Assembly (NCBI RefSeq): GCF_000252165.1
Contig: NZ_BAET01000033.1
Span: 174,832 to 238,831 of the forward strand
From: Glaciecola punicea ACAM 611
Lineage (GTDB): Bacteria; Pseudomonadota; Gammaproteobacteria; Enterobacterales; Alteromonadaceae
Length of the DNA: 64,000 nucleotides
Direction of reading: 5' to 3'
Position numbers and translations under genes: made by a program. Below, in pieces: positions 54,520 to 62,256 of this stretch. Below the pieces are notes generated by a model that worked only from the letters and a program-made list of their open reading frames with translations, did not search any database and was not told the DNA's origin. Every line of letters starts with the position of its first letter. Position 1 is the first letter of the stretch.

Positions 54520-56166
54520 ATGCGCGCATTTGTTACCACTATAGTGCTAGTCAGTTTCACTCTTAGTATTACTGCTTGTAACACTGCACCGCCGCTAAAC
54601 GAAAGTATTGACGGATCACAGGTTCGCTTTCTAACCATACTGCACACTAACGATAACCATGGTCGCTTTTGGCACAATGAAAAAGGCGAATATGGAATGG
54701 CAGCGCGTAAAACGCTAATTGATGAACTTCGTAATCAAGCGCAGGCACAAGGGCATGCGGTCTTATTGTTATCGGGCGGTGATATTAATACTGGCGTGCC
54801 GGAGTCTGATTTACAATACGCCGAGCCAGATTTTAAAGGCATGTCATTGATTGGTTATGACGCAATGGCCCTTGGCAATCACGCATTTGACAATCCCCTT
54901 AGCGTGTTAGATTTACAACAAACATGGGCAAATTTTCCGTTTTTGTCGGCCAACATATTCTTTAAAGATAGTGGGCAAAATGCGTTTAAAGAATATGCAA
55001 TCTTTCAGCAACAAGATTTAACCATCGCCGTTATTGGCCTTACCACCACCGACACCGCTAAAATAGGTAACCCACAATATATCAATAACTTAGAGTTTAG
55101 GGAGCCGATTCAAATCACGGCCGCACTCACACAAAGACTTGAGCAACAATATCAGCCCGATATTACCATTGCCGTTACGCATATGGGCCACTATGTAGAT
55201 GCATCTTACGGCAGCAATGCCCCAGGAGATGTGACGCTCGCACGTTCTTTACCCAACAATACTTTGGATGTGATCATTGGTGGGCGTTCTCAAAAACAGG
55301 TATGTATGGCCTCCGGCAACATCAACGACGATAATTTTAAGCCTGGAATGAGTTGTAAGCCAGACCAACAAAACGGTACGTGGATCATGCAAGCCCATGA
55401 GTGGGGTAAATATGTGGGTAAAGCTGAATTTAAGTTTGCAGATGATCAGTTAACGTTGCTTGATTATAAGTTGTTACCGGTCAATTTATACCTTGATAAA
55501 CCACAATCCGATGGCTCCATCAAATTAGAATTGGCCACGAGTTATATCCCCGCTGACACTGAGCTAAAAGCTTTTCTAATGCCCTTTCAAGCTAAAGGTG
55601 CTGCGCAAATTGAAGGTACGATTGGCTATGTAGATGCAAAGCTTGAGGGTGACCGGGATAAAGTGCGTGTGCAACAAACTAACTTAGCACGAGTGATCAT
55701 CCAAGCACAAATGAATGTTGTCGGCGCTGATTTTGGTGTCATCAGCGGTGGTGGCATGCGCAACAGTATAGCGCTAGGAGAGGTTAGCTACAAAGATGTA
55801 TTACAAGTGCATCCATTCAAAAACACAATTAGCTATATGGATTGGCATGGCCAAGCGCTATGGGACTACCTTGAAGTACTCACTGCTTTTGAGCCAGGCT
55901 CAGGCGCGTATTTGCAATACCACAAACTGAGCTTTGAACGCGAAAATGGCGTGCTTACTACTGTTTATATAGACGGTAAGCCATTTGATAAAAACCAAAC
56001 ATATCGAATGAGCATTAATAGTTACAATGCCGCAGGCAGCGACGGCTACGCAATCTTAGATCAACTTGCCGGATTTGTGAAAACCGAAGAAACTGATGCC
56101 CAAGCACTTAGACGCTTTTTTGTTGAAAATAGCCCCGTAAATGCTGCTGAATTCAGCCCTATTTAA
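54520..56166 (+). CDS. UshA-type bifunctional 5'-nucleotidase / metallophosphatase lipoprotein
   Basis: Exported enzyme of about 548 residues. From ATG 54520 it has a lipoprotein signal ending SITAC, so it would be lipid-anchored in the envelope. The metallophosphatase domain shows ILHTNDNHGRF, SGGDINTGVPES, ALGNHAFDNP and VTHMGHYVDAS, all metal ligands of the family. The C-terminal 5'-nucleotidase domain has VISGGGMRNSI and INSYNAAGSDGYAIL, the nucleotide-binding parts. It would hydrolyse extracellular nucleotides for phosphate and nucleoside recovery. Its last bases meet the truncated ParE fragment of the accessory island, so the gene marks the left border of that island. Confidence 0.9.
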   Translation: MRAFVTTIVLVSFTLSITACNTAPPLNESIDGSQVRFLTILHTNDNHGRFWHNEKGEYGMAARKTLIDELRNQAQAQGHAVLLLSGGDINTGVPESDLQYAEPDFKGMSLIGYDAMALGNHAFDNPLSVLDLQQTWANFPFLSANIFFKDSGQNAFKEYAIFQQQDLTIAVIGLTTTDTAKIGNPQYINNLEFREPIQITAALTQRLEQQYQPDITIAVTHMGHYVDASYGSNAPGDVTLARSLPNNTLDVIIGGRSQKQVCMASGNINDDNFKPGMSCKPDQQNGTWIMQAHEWGKYVGKAEFKFADDQLTLLDYKLLPVNLYLDKPQSDGSIKLELATSYIPADTELKAFLMPFQAKGAAQIEGTIGYVDAKLEGDRDKVRVQQTNLARVIIQAQMNVVGADFGVISGGGMRNSIALGEVSYKDVLQVHPFKNTISYMDWHGQALWDYLEVLTAFEPGSGAYLQYHKLSFERENGVLTTVYIDGKPFDKNQTYRMSINSYNAAGSDGYAILDQLAGFVKTEETDAQALRRFFVENSPVNAAEFSPI

Positions 56167-56359
56167 GGTTGGTTAAGCGGTATTGGGGTGAAATTATTCA
56201 CAGCAACCCTTTTTTCATGAGTACTCTATGCTTAATGTCTTGGGCGGTTGATTGACTCAAACCGCTGTCAAACCCTTCTTTTAGTAGAGCCCGCAAGGTG
56301 TTTACACTGGAGTTTGCTTTTTCTTCTCGGAGCAGGCGTAACGCTTCTCGATGTAAGAA
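56163..56359 (-). pseudogene. ParD antitoxin / ParE toxin remnant
   Basis: On the - strand a frame reads REALRLLREEKANSS then LRALLKEGFDSG and stops at 56198, matching the helical C-terminal half of ParD antitoxins. Its N-terminal DNA-binding part is lost (stop at 56360). A GTG overlapping the stop begins MNNFTPIPL, the typical ParE start, and ends after 12 codons at the border with the nucleotidase gene. It is a broken type II toxin-antitoxin pair. Confidence 0.6.
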
Positions 56360-56464
56360 CTACTCTTATAAAAACTACATTTAGCAGTACATCAAAGCAA
56401 GTTTTGTCTAGGTAATTTGAGTGATAAAACGGTTTATCCATTCTTTCAAGCGGCTGTGCAATCA

Positions 56465-56757
56465 CGAGCGATGCTGGTGCAACAAAAACGGGGAAACCTG
56501 TTCAATTTGAAATAATGCCAAAAACTAAAGCGACGATTATCTTTTTGGTAGTAGAGTCAAGAACCATGAGCATATTTCAACGCGCCAATATTCCAAAATA
56601 GTAAAACGTTGGGTGTCTAGCATTGGCGTCGATACTACTGCTTATGGAACGCACACGATGGGAAGAACTAAAGCACCGCTTATTTATAAGAAAACAAAGA
56701 ACCTTCGGGCAGTCCAGACATTGTTAGGTCATCGCAAGCTAGAAAGCACGGTAAGTA
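56465..56757 (+). pseudogene. Tyrosine recombinase (integrase) remnant
   Basis: Two frames together read KTGKPVQFEIMPKTKA and, after a stop and frame change near 56600, WVSSIGVDTTAYGTHTMGRTKA then LIYKKTKNLRAVQTLLGHRKLESTV. These are the C-terminal catalytic blocks of tyrosine recombinases (the H-x-x-R and LGH regions); the final Tyr is lost. The N-terminal half is gone. It was the integrase of a former mobile element. Confidence 0.75.
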
Positions 56758-56942
56758 GCGCGGCAGATACGATTTCTGTTGTAGCAGCAAGTGCAAATTC
56801 TGTGCCGGTAGCAAATGCCGGTAATGACCAAAATGTACCCGCGATTACTACTGTGTATTTGGACGGGAGTGGGAGTACCGACGCGGATGGCAATCGCCAG
56901 CAGGCTGTCGCGCGGGGCAAAGTCAAAAGAGGAAAAACAACA
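56758..56942 (+). pseudogene. PKD-like domain fragment fused in frame to the integrase remnant
   Basis: The open frame from the integrase remnant continues into ADTISVVAASANSVPVANAG and DQNVPAITTVYLDGSGSTDADGN, the start of a PKD/immunoglobulin-like repeat from a large surface protein. It then ends after a basic tail. The two halves have unrelated origins, so this is a recombination joint, not a real gene. Confidence 0.6.
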
Positions 56943-56994
56943 TGAAAATGCCAAATAGCTAACTATCAAAATGTTCAAGATAACTTCAACATGT

Positions 56995-57120
56995 TCAAGC
57001 TTTTTCCCCATCTGATTTAACACTATTACGAATGCTAAAAAGATTCGGTTGCTCTTTATAAATCTCGTCGGCTACTTTTTCAGTAGCGATAATATCCATA
57101 TCGCTGAATTGATTAAGCAC
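56995..57120 (-). CDS. Possible small CDS, 41 residues
   Basis: GTG start at 57120 preceded by AAGGAG and a nearby GGTAAG on the - strand. The product is acidic and helical (starting VLNQFSDMDIIATEKVADE). I do not recognise it; it may be a small antitoxin-like protein or the tail of a lost gene. The surrounding gap 56943-57228 holds nothing else clear. Confidence 0.35.
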   Translation of the reverse strand: MLNQFSDMDIIATEKVADEIYKEQPNLFSIRNSVKSDGEKA

Positions 57121-57228
57121 CTTACCTATCTCCTTTAAATTTAGTCACTGTGACTAGAAAAAAAAGTGGGTGACATTTACCCAATTTTGACCCCTGCAAA
57201 TTTTTCATGCTGCTAGGTATACCAAAAT

Positions 57229-57259
57229 AAGATTACATTAACTTAATATACGTAATCTT
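57229..57259. promoter_or_regulatory. Inverted repeat upstream of mobile mystery protein A
   Basis: AAGATTAC and GTAATCTT (8-bp perfect arms, 15 bases apart) lie about 80 bases before the gene for an Xre regulator. ATTAGATTAC recurs near 57293. It is a plausible autoregulatory operator. Confidence 0.45.
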
Positions 57260-57338
57260 TAATGAATACATTAATTTTGTATTAGTAACCTTATTAGATT
57301 ACAATATTAAATTCTCTATTACAAATAGCACTTCTAAC

Positions 57339-57851
57339 ATGCCTATATCTAATACTAAAAAGTCTAGTAACACTGTTCGCTCAATGATTAAGGAGCAATA
57401 TAAGGATATTGCAAACTCAGCAAGCGCTTTGAAAAAACTCCCAACAACACCGACTGAGGGTTGGATACGGAGCATTCGAAAAGCCTTAGACATGTCCGGT
57501 GCCCAATTAGCCTCAAAGCTGAACCTGAGTCGTAACCGTATTTCCGTGCTAGAGCGCAGGGAAGTTGACGGTGACATTACCATCAAGCAGTTAACCGAAA
57601 TAGCACATCAATTAGGATGTGATTTAACCTATGCCTTGGTACCCAAAAAAGATATCAATCAGGCTCTAGAAGAGCGCGCTGAACAATTAGCAAAAATGCG
57701 CCTAGCGACTAACTCTCAAAACATGCTTCTAGAATCGCAATCGCTCACACCGCAAAAGAAAGCATTTCTGATTGAGGAATTAAAAAAAGAATTTCTACAG
57801 GCAGGTGGCCGTGCGCTTTGGAAAACCAATAAGGGCGAGACCGAAGCGTGA
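57339..57851 (+). CDS. Mobile mystery protein A (Xre-type antitoxin/regulator)
   Basis: DNA-binding protein of 170 residues. A helix-turn-helix of Xre type occupies about residues 48-100 (GWIRSIRKALDMSGAQLASKL then NLSRNRISVLERREVDG). The flanks match the family named mobile mystery protein A. It overlaps the Fic gene by 4 bases (GTGA), so the two are coupled. In this pair it is thought to be the antitoxin and repressor, an inference from gene order and fold. The upstream inverted repeat is its likely target. Confidence 0.85.
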   Translation: MPISNTKKSSNTVRSMIKEQYKDIANSASALKKLPTTPTEGWIRSIRKALDMSGAQLASKLNLSRNRISVLERREVDGDITIKQLTEIAHQLGCDLTYALVPKKDINQALEERAEQLAKMRLATNSQNMLLESQSLTPQKKAFLIEELKKEFLQAGGRALWKTNKGETEA

Positions 57852-58456
57852 GCTTATTAACCGATAATCCAGACGGTGCAACACCGCTATCGCCAGACGA
57901 CCTTATAGGTTTGAAGCTGCCGCATATCCAGTCCAATAGCCAGCTGAATGAAATTGAGGCGGCAAACATACTACAAGGCCAAGCTTGGGTAGCCAGCCAC
58001 AATACACTTACCAGGGATGAGATATTTAGCCGTGAATTTGTTGTTGCACTGCATGAAAGCTTATTAGGTGATATTTGGACATGGGCTGGCACATTTAGGC
58101 AGCGCGGAGTAAATATTGGGGTCGATCCAGTCAATATCTCTGTCGATTTACATAACTTTCTTGAAGACGCAAAGTGCTGGGTAGAGTTTAATCACTTTAC
58201 CCCTCTAATGCTTAATGCACGCATTCAACATCGGCTGGTACAAATTCACTGCTTTGCCAATGGTAACGGTCGCCACTCTAGGATTTTCGCAGATACAGTC
58301 ACCATTTTTTTGCTGAAAAAAAAGCCATTAAAGTGGGCAAATGTCGAGCTTGAATACGTTTTAAATGAGCGAAATGCGTATATTGGCGCTTTAAGAAAGG
58401 CAGATGCTGGCGACTTTACTCACCTCGAAAGCTATCTGCTTAACATTGGTAATTAG
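57848..58456 (+). CDS. Mobile mystery protein B (Fic-domain toxin)
   Basis: Fic-domain protein of 202 residues of the mobile mystery protein B family. The catalytic motif is HCFANGNGRHSR near residue 137 (HxFxxGNGRxxR), and WTWAGTFRQRGVNIGV is the family's conserved mid block. Fic enzymes usually transfer AMP from ATP to a Tyr, Ser or Thr on a target protein. An N-terminal SQLNEIEAANI helix lies where class II Fic proteins hold an inhibitory helix. GTG start overlapping the regulator stop. Confidence 0.88.
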   Translation: MSLLTDNPDGATPLSPDDLIGLKLPHIQSNSQLNEIEAANILQGQAWVASHNTLTRDEIFSREFVVALHESLLGDIWTWAGTFRQRGVNIGVDPVNISVDLHNFLEDAKCWVEFNHFTPLMLNARIQHRLVQIHCFANGNGRHSRIFADTVTIFLLKKKPLKWANVELEYVLNERNAYIGALRKADAGDFTHLESYLLNIGN

Positions 58457-58874
58457 TGACTACGACAAAGTCGCCTCGTATTAACAATCGTCAGTTGCAA
58501 TACGTTTTCTGCAAGCTAGTCTGTTCACGACAACGAAAATTCTGGTACTGAAAATCAAAAACAATTTGCCCGTTTCTTTGCGAAATCTAATATGCCCCAT
58601 TGCTCATGCCTTAGAAAAAGCTGCTTAACCAGGGTGTTCGAAAAAGGTTGACCACGTCATTACTGGGCGGTAGCGCAAACACGGCGGATGTGGGCAGATT
58701 AACGAACATTGGTAACGGAAGCTTGCTATAGGCCGCCTATAGATTTAGCAAAACCATGATGTTGGAAGAAATTAATTTTGTGTGGAAAATCACCTCAGTA
58801 GTATTGTACTTGGTATGACTACACTCACATGTAAACAGGCAGCCTTTCTAAAAGATAAAATCAGATTAACAAGG
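58457..58874. other. Gap between Fic pair and AbiE pair
   Basis: About 420 bases with no convincing gene. A small palindrome CTATAGGCCGCCTATAG lies near 58723, and there are short protein-like stretches on the - strand without a start or end. It is probably decayed mobile DNA. Confidence 0.4.
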
Positions 58875-58909
58875 TAACAAAACACTGTTATTATATAAAT
58901 GTTTTGTTA
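58875..58909. promoter_or_regulatory. AbiEi operator-like inverted repeat
   Basis: TAACAAAAC (58875-58883) and GTTTTGTTA (58901-58909) are perfect 9-bp inverted repeats flanking an AT-rich core with a TATATAAAT box, 14 bases before the abiEi start. AbiEi proteins are known to repress their own operon through inverted repeats. Confidence 0.65.
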
Positions 58910-58923
58910 ACTTAGAGCTGTTT

Positions 58924-59463
58924 GTGAAAAGTGATTTATTGAGGCTTCAAAAAGAGATGGTCTGTGCTATACAAAAAGGCCATACGGGATTTTTTAACAC
59001 TAGTGATATTGCTTACTGGGTTAAAAAGAGCTCTCGTGATGCATTAACGTTATTTATTCATAACGCTATTAAAGCAGGTGTATTAGAGCGTGTGTGTAAA
59101 GGTGTGTATGTTGTTAGTATTTTCAAGCCATCTGGGGAAGGAACATTAGAAGCCTTAGCGAAAAAAATTAGAAGCGACTATTTTGTGTATGTTACCGCCG
59201 AAACCGAGTTATCAAGACTTGGGGTGATATCTCAATTGACGATGGGGTATTTAACGGCAATGACAAACGGGCGCTCAGGTGTATTTAAAACATCTTTTGG
59301 AACGGTCGAGTTTACCCACACAAAAAAGAACATTCACGCTGTAATGGACGATATTTGGTATGACACTGACACTGGCATACATCGCGCTAGAGAAGCGCTT
59401 GCGCTAAGAGATTTAAAACGGATAGGTAGGAATGTCGGTATGTTAAATGAAGGGCTTGAATGA
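58924..59463 (+). CDS. AbiEi-type antitoxin / transcriptional regulator
   Basis: Antitoxin of 179 residues. The N-terminal winged helix-turn-helix (FNTSDIAYWVKKSSRDALTL then AIKAGVLERVCKGVYVV) is followed by the AbiEi C-terminal region (YVTAETELSRLGVISQ; GVFKTSFGTVEFTHTKKN). In type IV AbiE systems it counters the toxin without direct binding and represses the operon. GTG start at 58924. It overlaps the toxin gene by 4 bases (TGATG). Confidence 0.87.
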   Translation: MKSDLLRLQKEMVCAIQKGHTGFFNTSDIAYWVKKSSRDALTLFIHNAIKAGVLERVCKGVYVVSIFKPSGEGTLEALAKKIRSDYFVYVTAETELSRLGVISQLTMGYLTAMTNGRSGVFKTSFGTVEFTHTKKNIHAVMDDIWYDTDTGIHRAREALALRDLKRIGRNVGMLNEGLE

Positions 59464-60356
59464 TGATATTGCCAATAGTGCAAAGTGTGTTGCAACAAAA
59501 TCCAGAGTACTCTGGTTTCGAGAATGTGATAGAAAAAGAAATATTTCATCATGACATCATAAGTGCGCTTCACCAAAGTGGCTTTTTGGAAAATTTGACG
59601 TTTATAGGGGGGACCAGTCTTAGAATGTGCCACGGCTGGAATAGATTGAGCGAAGATCTTGACTTTAATGGCGGTATGGATTTCACGCCAGAGAAGTTTT
59701 CATCGCTAGCGAACATCGTGTCTGATGCATTATCAAAAAAGTACATGCTAGATATATCTGTCGCGCAGCCCAAGCCGATGAAAGGTGACACGGCGACGTG
59801 GCGAGTTTCTATAGAAAAAAATGCAGCAAAGCCAGGTGGTGCTAAGCAGAAAATTCATATAGACATTTGTCGTTATGAGACTATAAACCCTATCATGAAA
59901 ACCACCATGAATTTCTACCCGTTCAAATCTCCAATAGAAGGTTTGCCAATCCCCTGTCAGTCCTTAGATGAAATATTAGTGGACAAAATCATTGCCTTTG
60001 CGATGAGGGAGTATAGCAATAGGGTCATTAAACCGCGTGATCTTTGGGATATTACCTTTCTCAATAATAGGCATGTTCAGCTAGATAATAATGTGTTGAT
60101 GCAAAAGCTGTTGCAAAGGGGGGTTCCCTTTGATGTGTTTTTTGACAGGACGATAAGCAATCTCAACGGTGTTAATGTTAACGAGGAAATTAAACTAGAT
60201 TTTCATAGGGAAATGTCAAGATTTGTATTGCCAGAGCTTGCGAAAAACACCTTGGAAAATGCGCATTTTTGGGGGGTAGTAAAAAATGCCGTCGCAGAAG
60301 TGGTGTCTTCCATAAAGAACCTAAATGACGCCCCGAAAACCCCACCTGAAATATAG
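59460..60356 (+). CDS. AbiEii-type nucleotidyltransferase toxin
   Basis: Toxin of 298 residues of the AbiEii/MenA nucleotidyltransferase family. Motif I is FIGGTSLRMCHGWNRLSEDLDF, with GGTS and SEDLDF as nucleotide and metal sites. Motifs III/IV are represented by LDEILVDKIIAFAMRE and PRDLWDITFL. Such enzymes halt growth; phage defence by abortive infection is known for the family, and tRNA modification for relatives. Coupled to the antitoxin gene just upstream. Confidence 0.88.
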   Translation: MMILPIVQSVLQQNPEYSGFENVIEKEIFHHDIISALHQSGFLENLTFIGGTSLRMCHGWNRLSEDLDFNGGMDFTPEKFSSLANIVSDALSKKYMLDISVAQPKPMKGDTATWRVSIEKNAAKPGGAKQKIHIDICRYETINPIMKTTMNFYPFKSPIEGLPIPCQSLDEILVDKIIAFAMREYSNRVIKPRDLWDITFLNNRHVQLDNNVLMQKLLQRGVPFDVFFDRTISNLNGVNVNEEIKLDFHREMSRFVLPELAKNTLENAHFWGVVKNAVAEVVSSIKNLNDAPKTPPEI

Positions 60357-60581
60357 AAGTAAGTATCATATAGCGGCATAAGTGAACATCGTTCTTGCGC
60401 TAAAACCTGATACCTAAACTTCCGCCGCGTTAGCTTATGTTAAATTATCAAACCCGAAGAGTTTGCGCATATTGAGCTTTTGCATTCTCGGAGGTACTGT
60501 CAAGTTATCGCAGACATCAGTAACTATCAGATAATCCAAGTATGAAAAACACTAAAATGTACGCGGATCTTCACCGGCGCT
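60357..60581. other. Gap after abiEii
   Basis: No gene seen. No clear terminator was found after abiEii. The right part may be decayed IS sequence leading into the transposase remnant. Confidence 0.4.
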
Positions 60582-60806
60582 AACAATCGCTGTGAATTGT
60601 CTCACCAACCGGGTAGGCAACATGAACGGCAAATGCGGCGGTTTACATCACAAGGGCAGGCTCAACGATTTCTATCGTGTCATGGCATTGTAAATAATCT
60701 GTTTAGGCTTGGCCGCCATAAAATGCAAGCCGATAATGACAGGATACTGCGTGAACGAGCATTTAGTGAATGGACTAGGGTTAGTTGCGTCGAGAATTTG
60801 GCATGA
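60582..60806 (+). pseudogene. IS6-type transposase C-terminal remnant
   Basis: The frame reads NNRCELSHQPGRQHERQMRRF then GQAQRFLSCHG and ends FSEWTRVSCVENLA. This matches the last third of IS6-like DDE transposases (pattern NNRAENSHQPTRxRE...MRRFKS..QAQRFLS), including the final Glu region. The DDE domain start is missing and no terminal repeats are visible. It is a truncated IS copy. Confidence 0.7.
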
Positions 60807-60891
60807 ACTACTGAAAATTCGTTCTTACCATCTTAATTCAATAAGTTGACAATGCCAGCGCTTGTATTAGGCAGTGCTCGTAATAAAGCTG

Positions 60892-60921
60892 GCAATAGTA
60901 ATGCATTTGCATTACTATTGC
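60892..60921. promoter_or_regulatory. 30-bp perfect palindrome upstream of prlF
   Basis: GCAATAGTAATGCA and TGCATTACTATTGC are perfect 14-bp arms around TT, ending 27 bases before the prlF start. PrlF/YhaV complexes repress their own promoter, so this is the likely operator. TTGACA at 60845-60850 may be the -35 region. Confidence 0.7.
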
Positions 60922-60948
60922 TGGATAACATAAGTTAAGGATAAACAA

Positions 60949-61278
60949 ATGCCACAATTACCTTTACAAACAGAGTCAACATTAACTGACCGTTACCAAA
61001 CGACTGTGCCCAGTGTTGTGCGTAAAGCATTGCACCTTGGCAAAAAAGACAAGATTAAATTCACCGTTGAGTTAAATGGCAGTGTGACTTTATCGCGTGC
61101 TGAACAAAGTGATGCTGACCCCGCATTAAATGCCTTTCTAGAATTTTTAGGCAATGATATGCAAGCCCATCCAGAAAATATTCAAACGCTCAGCGCAGAA
61201 ATGAAGCAAAAAGTTGATGAGCTAATTCAAGATGTTGATATTAATTTAGATGCACCGCTTAATGACGAAGACGATTAA
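60949..61278 (+). CDS. prlF: PrlF (SohA)-type antitoxin
   Basis: Antitoxin of 109 residues. The N-terminal AbrB/MazE-like swapped-hairpin DNA-binding domain is seen as ESTLTDRYQTTVPSVVRKAL and then KDKIKFTV, followed by the PrlF C-terminal part (PALNAFLEFLGNDM) and an acidic tail. It neutralises YhaV and represses the operon. TAAGG stands before the ATG and the palindrome just ahead is its likely site. The toxin gene follows after 2 bases. Confidence 0.9.
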   Translation: MPQLPLQTESTLTDRYQTTVPSVVRKALHLGKKDKIKFTVELNGSVTLSRAEQSDADPALNAFLEFLGNDMQAHPENIQTLSAEMKQKVDELIQDVDINLDAPLNDEDD

Positions 61279-61280
61279 CA

Positions 61281-61730
61281 TTGAGTAATAATAAGCCCAT
61301 GATTGTTAACGGTTGGACACTTTACGCCCATCCCTTGTTCATCGAGCAATATCAATTGTTGACTGAGGAAGTTGAAAAACTCAAAACAAAAGACCCTAAA
61401 GCTTACGCGAAGAAAAACGCGACCAAGCGATTAGCCGCGATGCAGAAACTCGCGTTTGACATCATTCCTCAGGACCCAACTAAGGCCGAGTATCGGCAAG
61501 GCACGACACTTGGTGATAACAACAAACACTGGTTTAGAGCAAAGTTTTTTCAGCAGTACCGCTTATTCTTTCGATACCACCAAGCATCAAAGGTAATTGT
61601 TTATGCGTGGGTCAATGACGGATCCACAAAACGCGCCTATGAAAGTAAAAGCGATGCTTACAAAGTATTCACTAAAATGCTAATCGCTAGTAGTCCCGCA
61701 TTGACGCGCTATACCTATGCAAGCTTATGA
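61281..61730 (+). CDS. yhaV: YhaV-type ribonuclease toxin
   Basis: Toxin of 149 residues of the YhaV family (RelE-like ribosome-dependent RNase). Family blocks are VNGWTLYAHPLFIEQY, the Lys-rich helix, HWFRAKFFQQYRLFFRY and VIYAWVNDGSTKRAYESKSDAY. TTG 61281 gives the shortest gap to prlF; ATG 61299 is an alternative start. A small ORF overlaps its last codons. Confidence 0.9.
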   Translation: MSNNKPMIVNGWTLYAHPLFIEQYQLLTEEVEKLKTKDPKAYAKKNATKRLAAMQKLAFDIIPQDPTKAEYRQGTTLGDNNKHWFRAKFFQQYRLFFRYHQASKVIVYAWVNDGSTKRAYESKSDAYKVFTKMLIASSPALTRYTYASL

Positions 61731-61893
61731 GCATTTCATGCGTCATGGATTAAGTCGTAACTATTGGCTAGAATTTATCTTTTTGTCTTACATTAACCAT
61801 GAGGGTGGCGCTATCTTTCTTGGCGGTTACCCTGATATTCGTGAAAGTTTAGCGCACGGGGAGCTGTCTTCGCCAGAATCGTCTGGAATATGA
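61717..61893 (+). CDS. Possible 58-residue ORF overlapping the yhaV end
   Basis: ATG 61717 lies within the last yhaV codons, in another frame, and the frame stays open to TGA 61893. The product is aromatic-rich and protein-like (NYWLEFIFLSYINHEGG then AIFLGGYPDIRESL). The 14-base overlap would allow coupling to yhaV. I know no relative. It could be an extra operon member or the remnant of a gene joined here. Confidence 0.35.
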   Translation: MQAYEHFMRHGLSRNYWLEFIFLSYINHEGGAIFLGGYPDIRESLAHGELSSPESSGI

Positions 61894-61920
61894 CTAATAT
61901 CTTTCGTTATTTACCAAAAC

Positions 61921-62256
61921 TTATTTCGCTGTATCTGCAACATTAGTTTGTTTGGTAAATGTGCTTTCAAGGGCTACTAGCTCACTGCGTTCTCGCGGAA
62001 GCACCGCTAACTCAAGCCCCATTAATGTGAAGTAAGCCTGGAAGCTGTCTAGTCTAGGATTGCCCATGTCGTTTTCAATATCACTTACTACTTGTCTACT
62101 TAAGCCCGTTAATTTGCAAACATTCGTCTGAGACATTTTAAGGGCATCAACTCTCAGTGCTTTACCAACCTCGCCCATCGTTTTAGTGCCAGCTAGCATA
62201 TCACCCACTAGCTTTTGTTTAATTTCAAAGCGATCAACATCATGTTTGCGTTTCAT
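61921..62256 (-). CDS. HipB-like Xre antitoxin
   Basis: Regulator of about 111 residues with an Xre helix-turn-helix at about residues 40-70 (MSQTNVCKLTGLSRQVVSDIE) and NPRLDSFQAYFTLMGLELAVL after it, typical of HipB. ATG 62256 overlaps the hipA stop (ATGA) and has GGGAG upstream. It is downstream of the toxin gene, the reverse of E. coli hipBA. The three spaced repeats upstream of hipA are its probable operators. Confidence 0.85.
   Translation of the reverse strand: MKRKHDVDRFEIKQKLVGDMLAGTKTMGEVGKALRVDALKMSQTNVCKLTGLSRQVVSDIENDMGNPRLDSFQAYFTLMGLELAVLPRERSELVALESTFTKQTNVADTAK

Noticed and set aside
58667-58676. GGCGGTAGCG, identical to the core of the RfaH ops element
   Set aside because: It lies between two TA modules, not in a polysaccharide leader, and a 10-base match is easily due to chance in 64 kb.
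60597-60806. Independent 69-residue hypothetical gene
   Set aside because: Its sequence is the C-terminal part of an IS6-like transposase, and the match extends upstream of the possible start.
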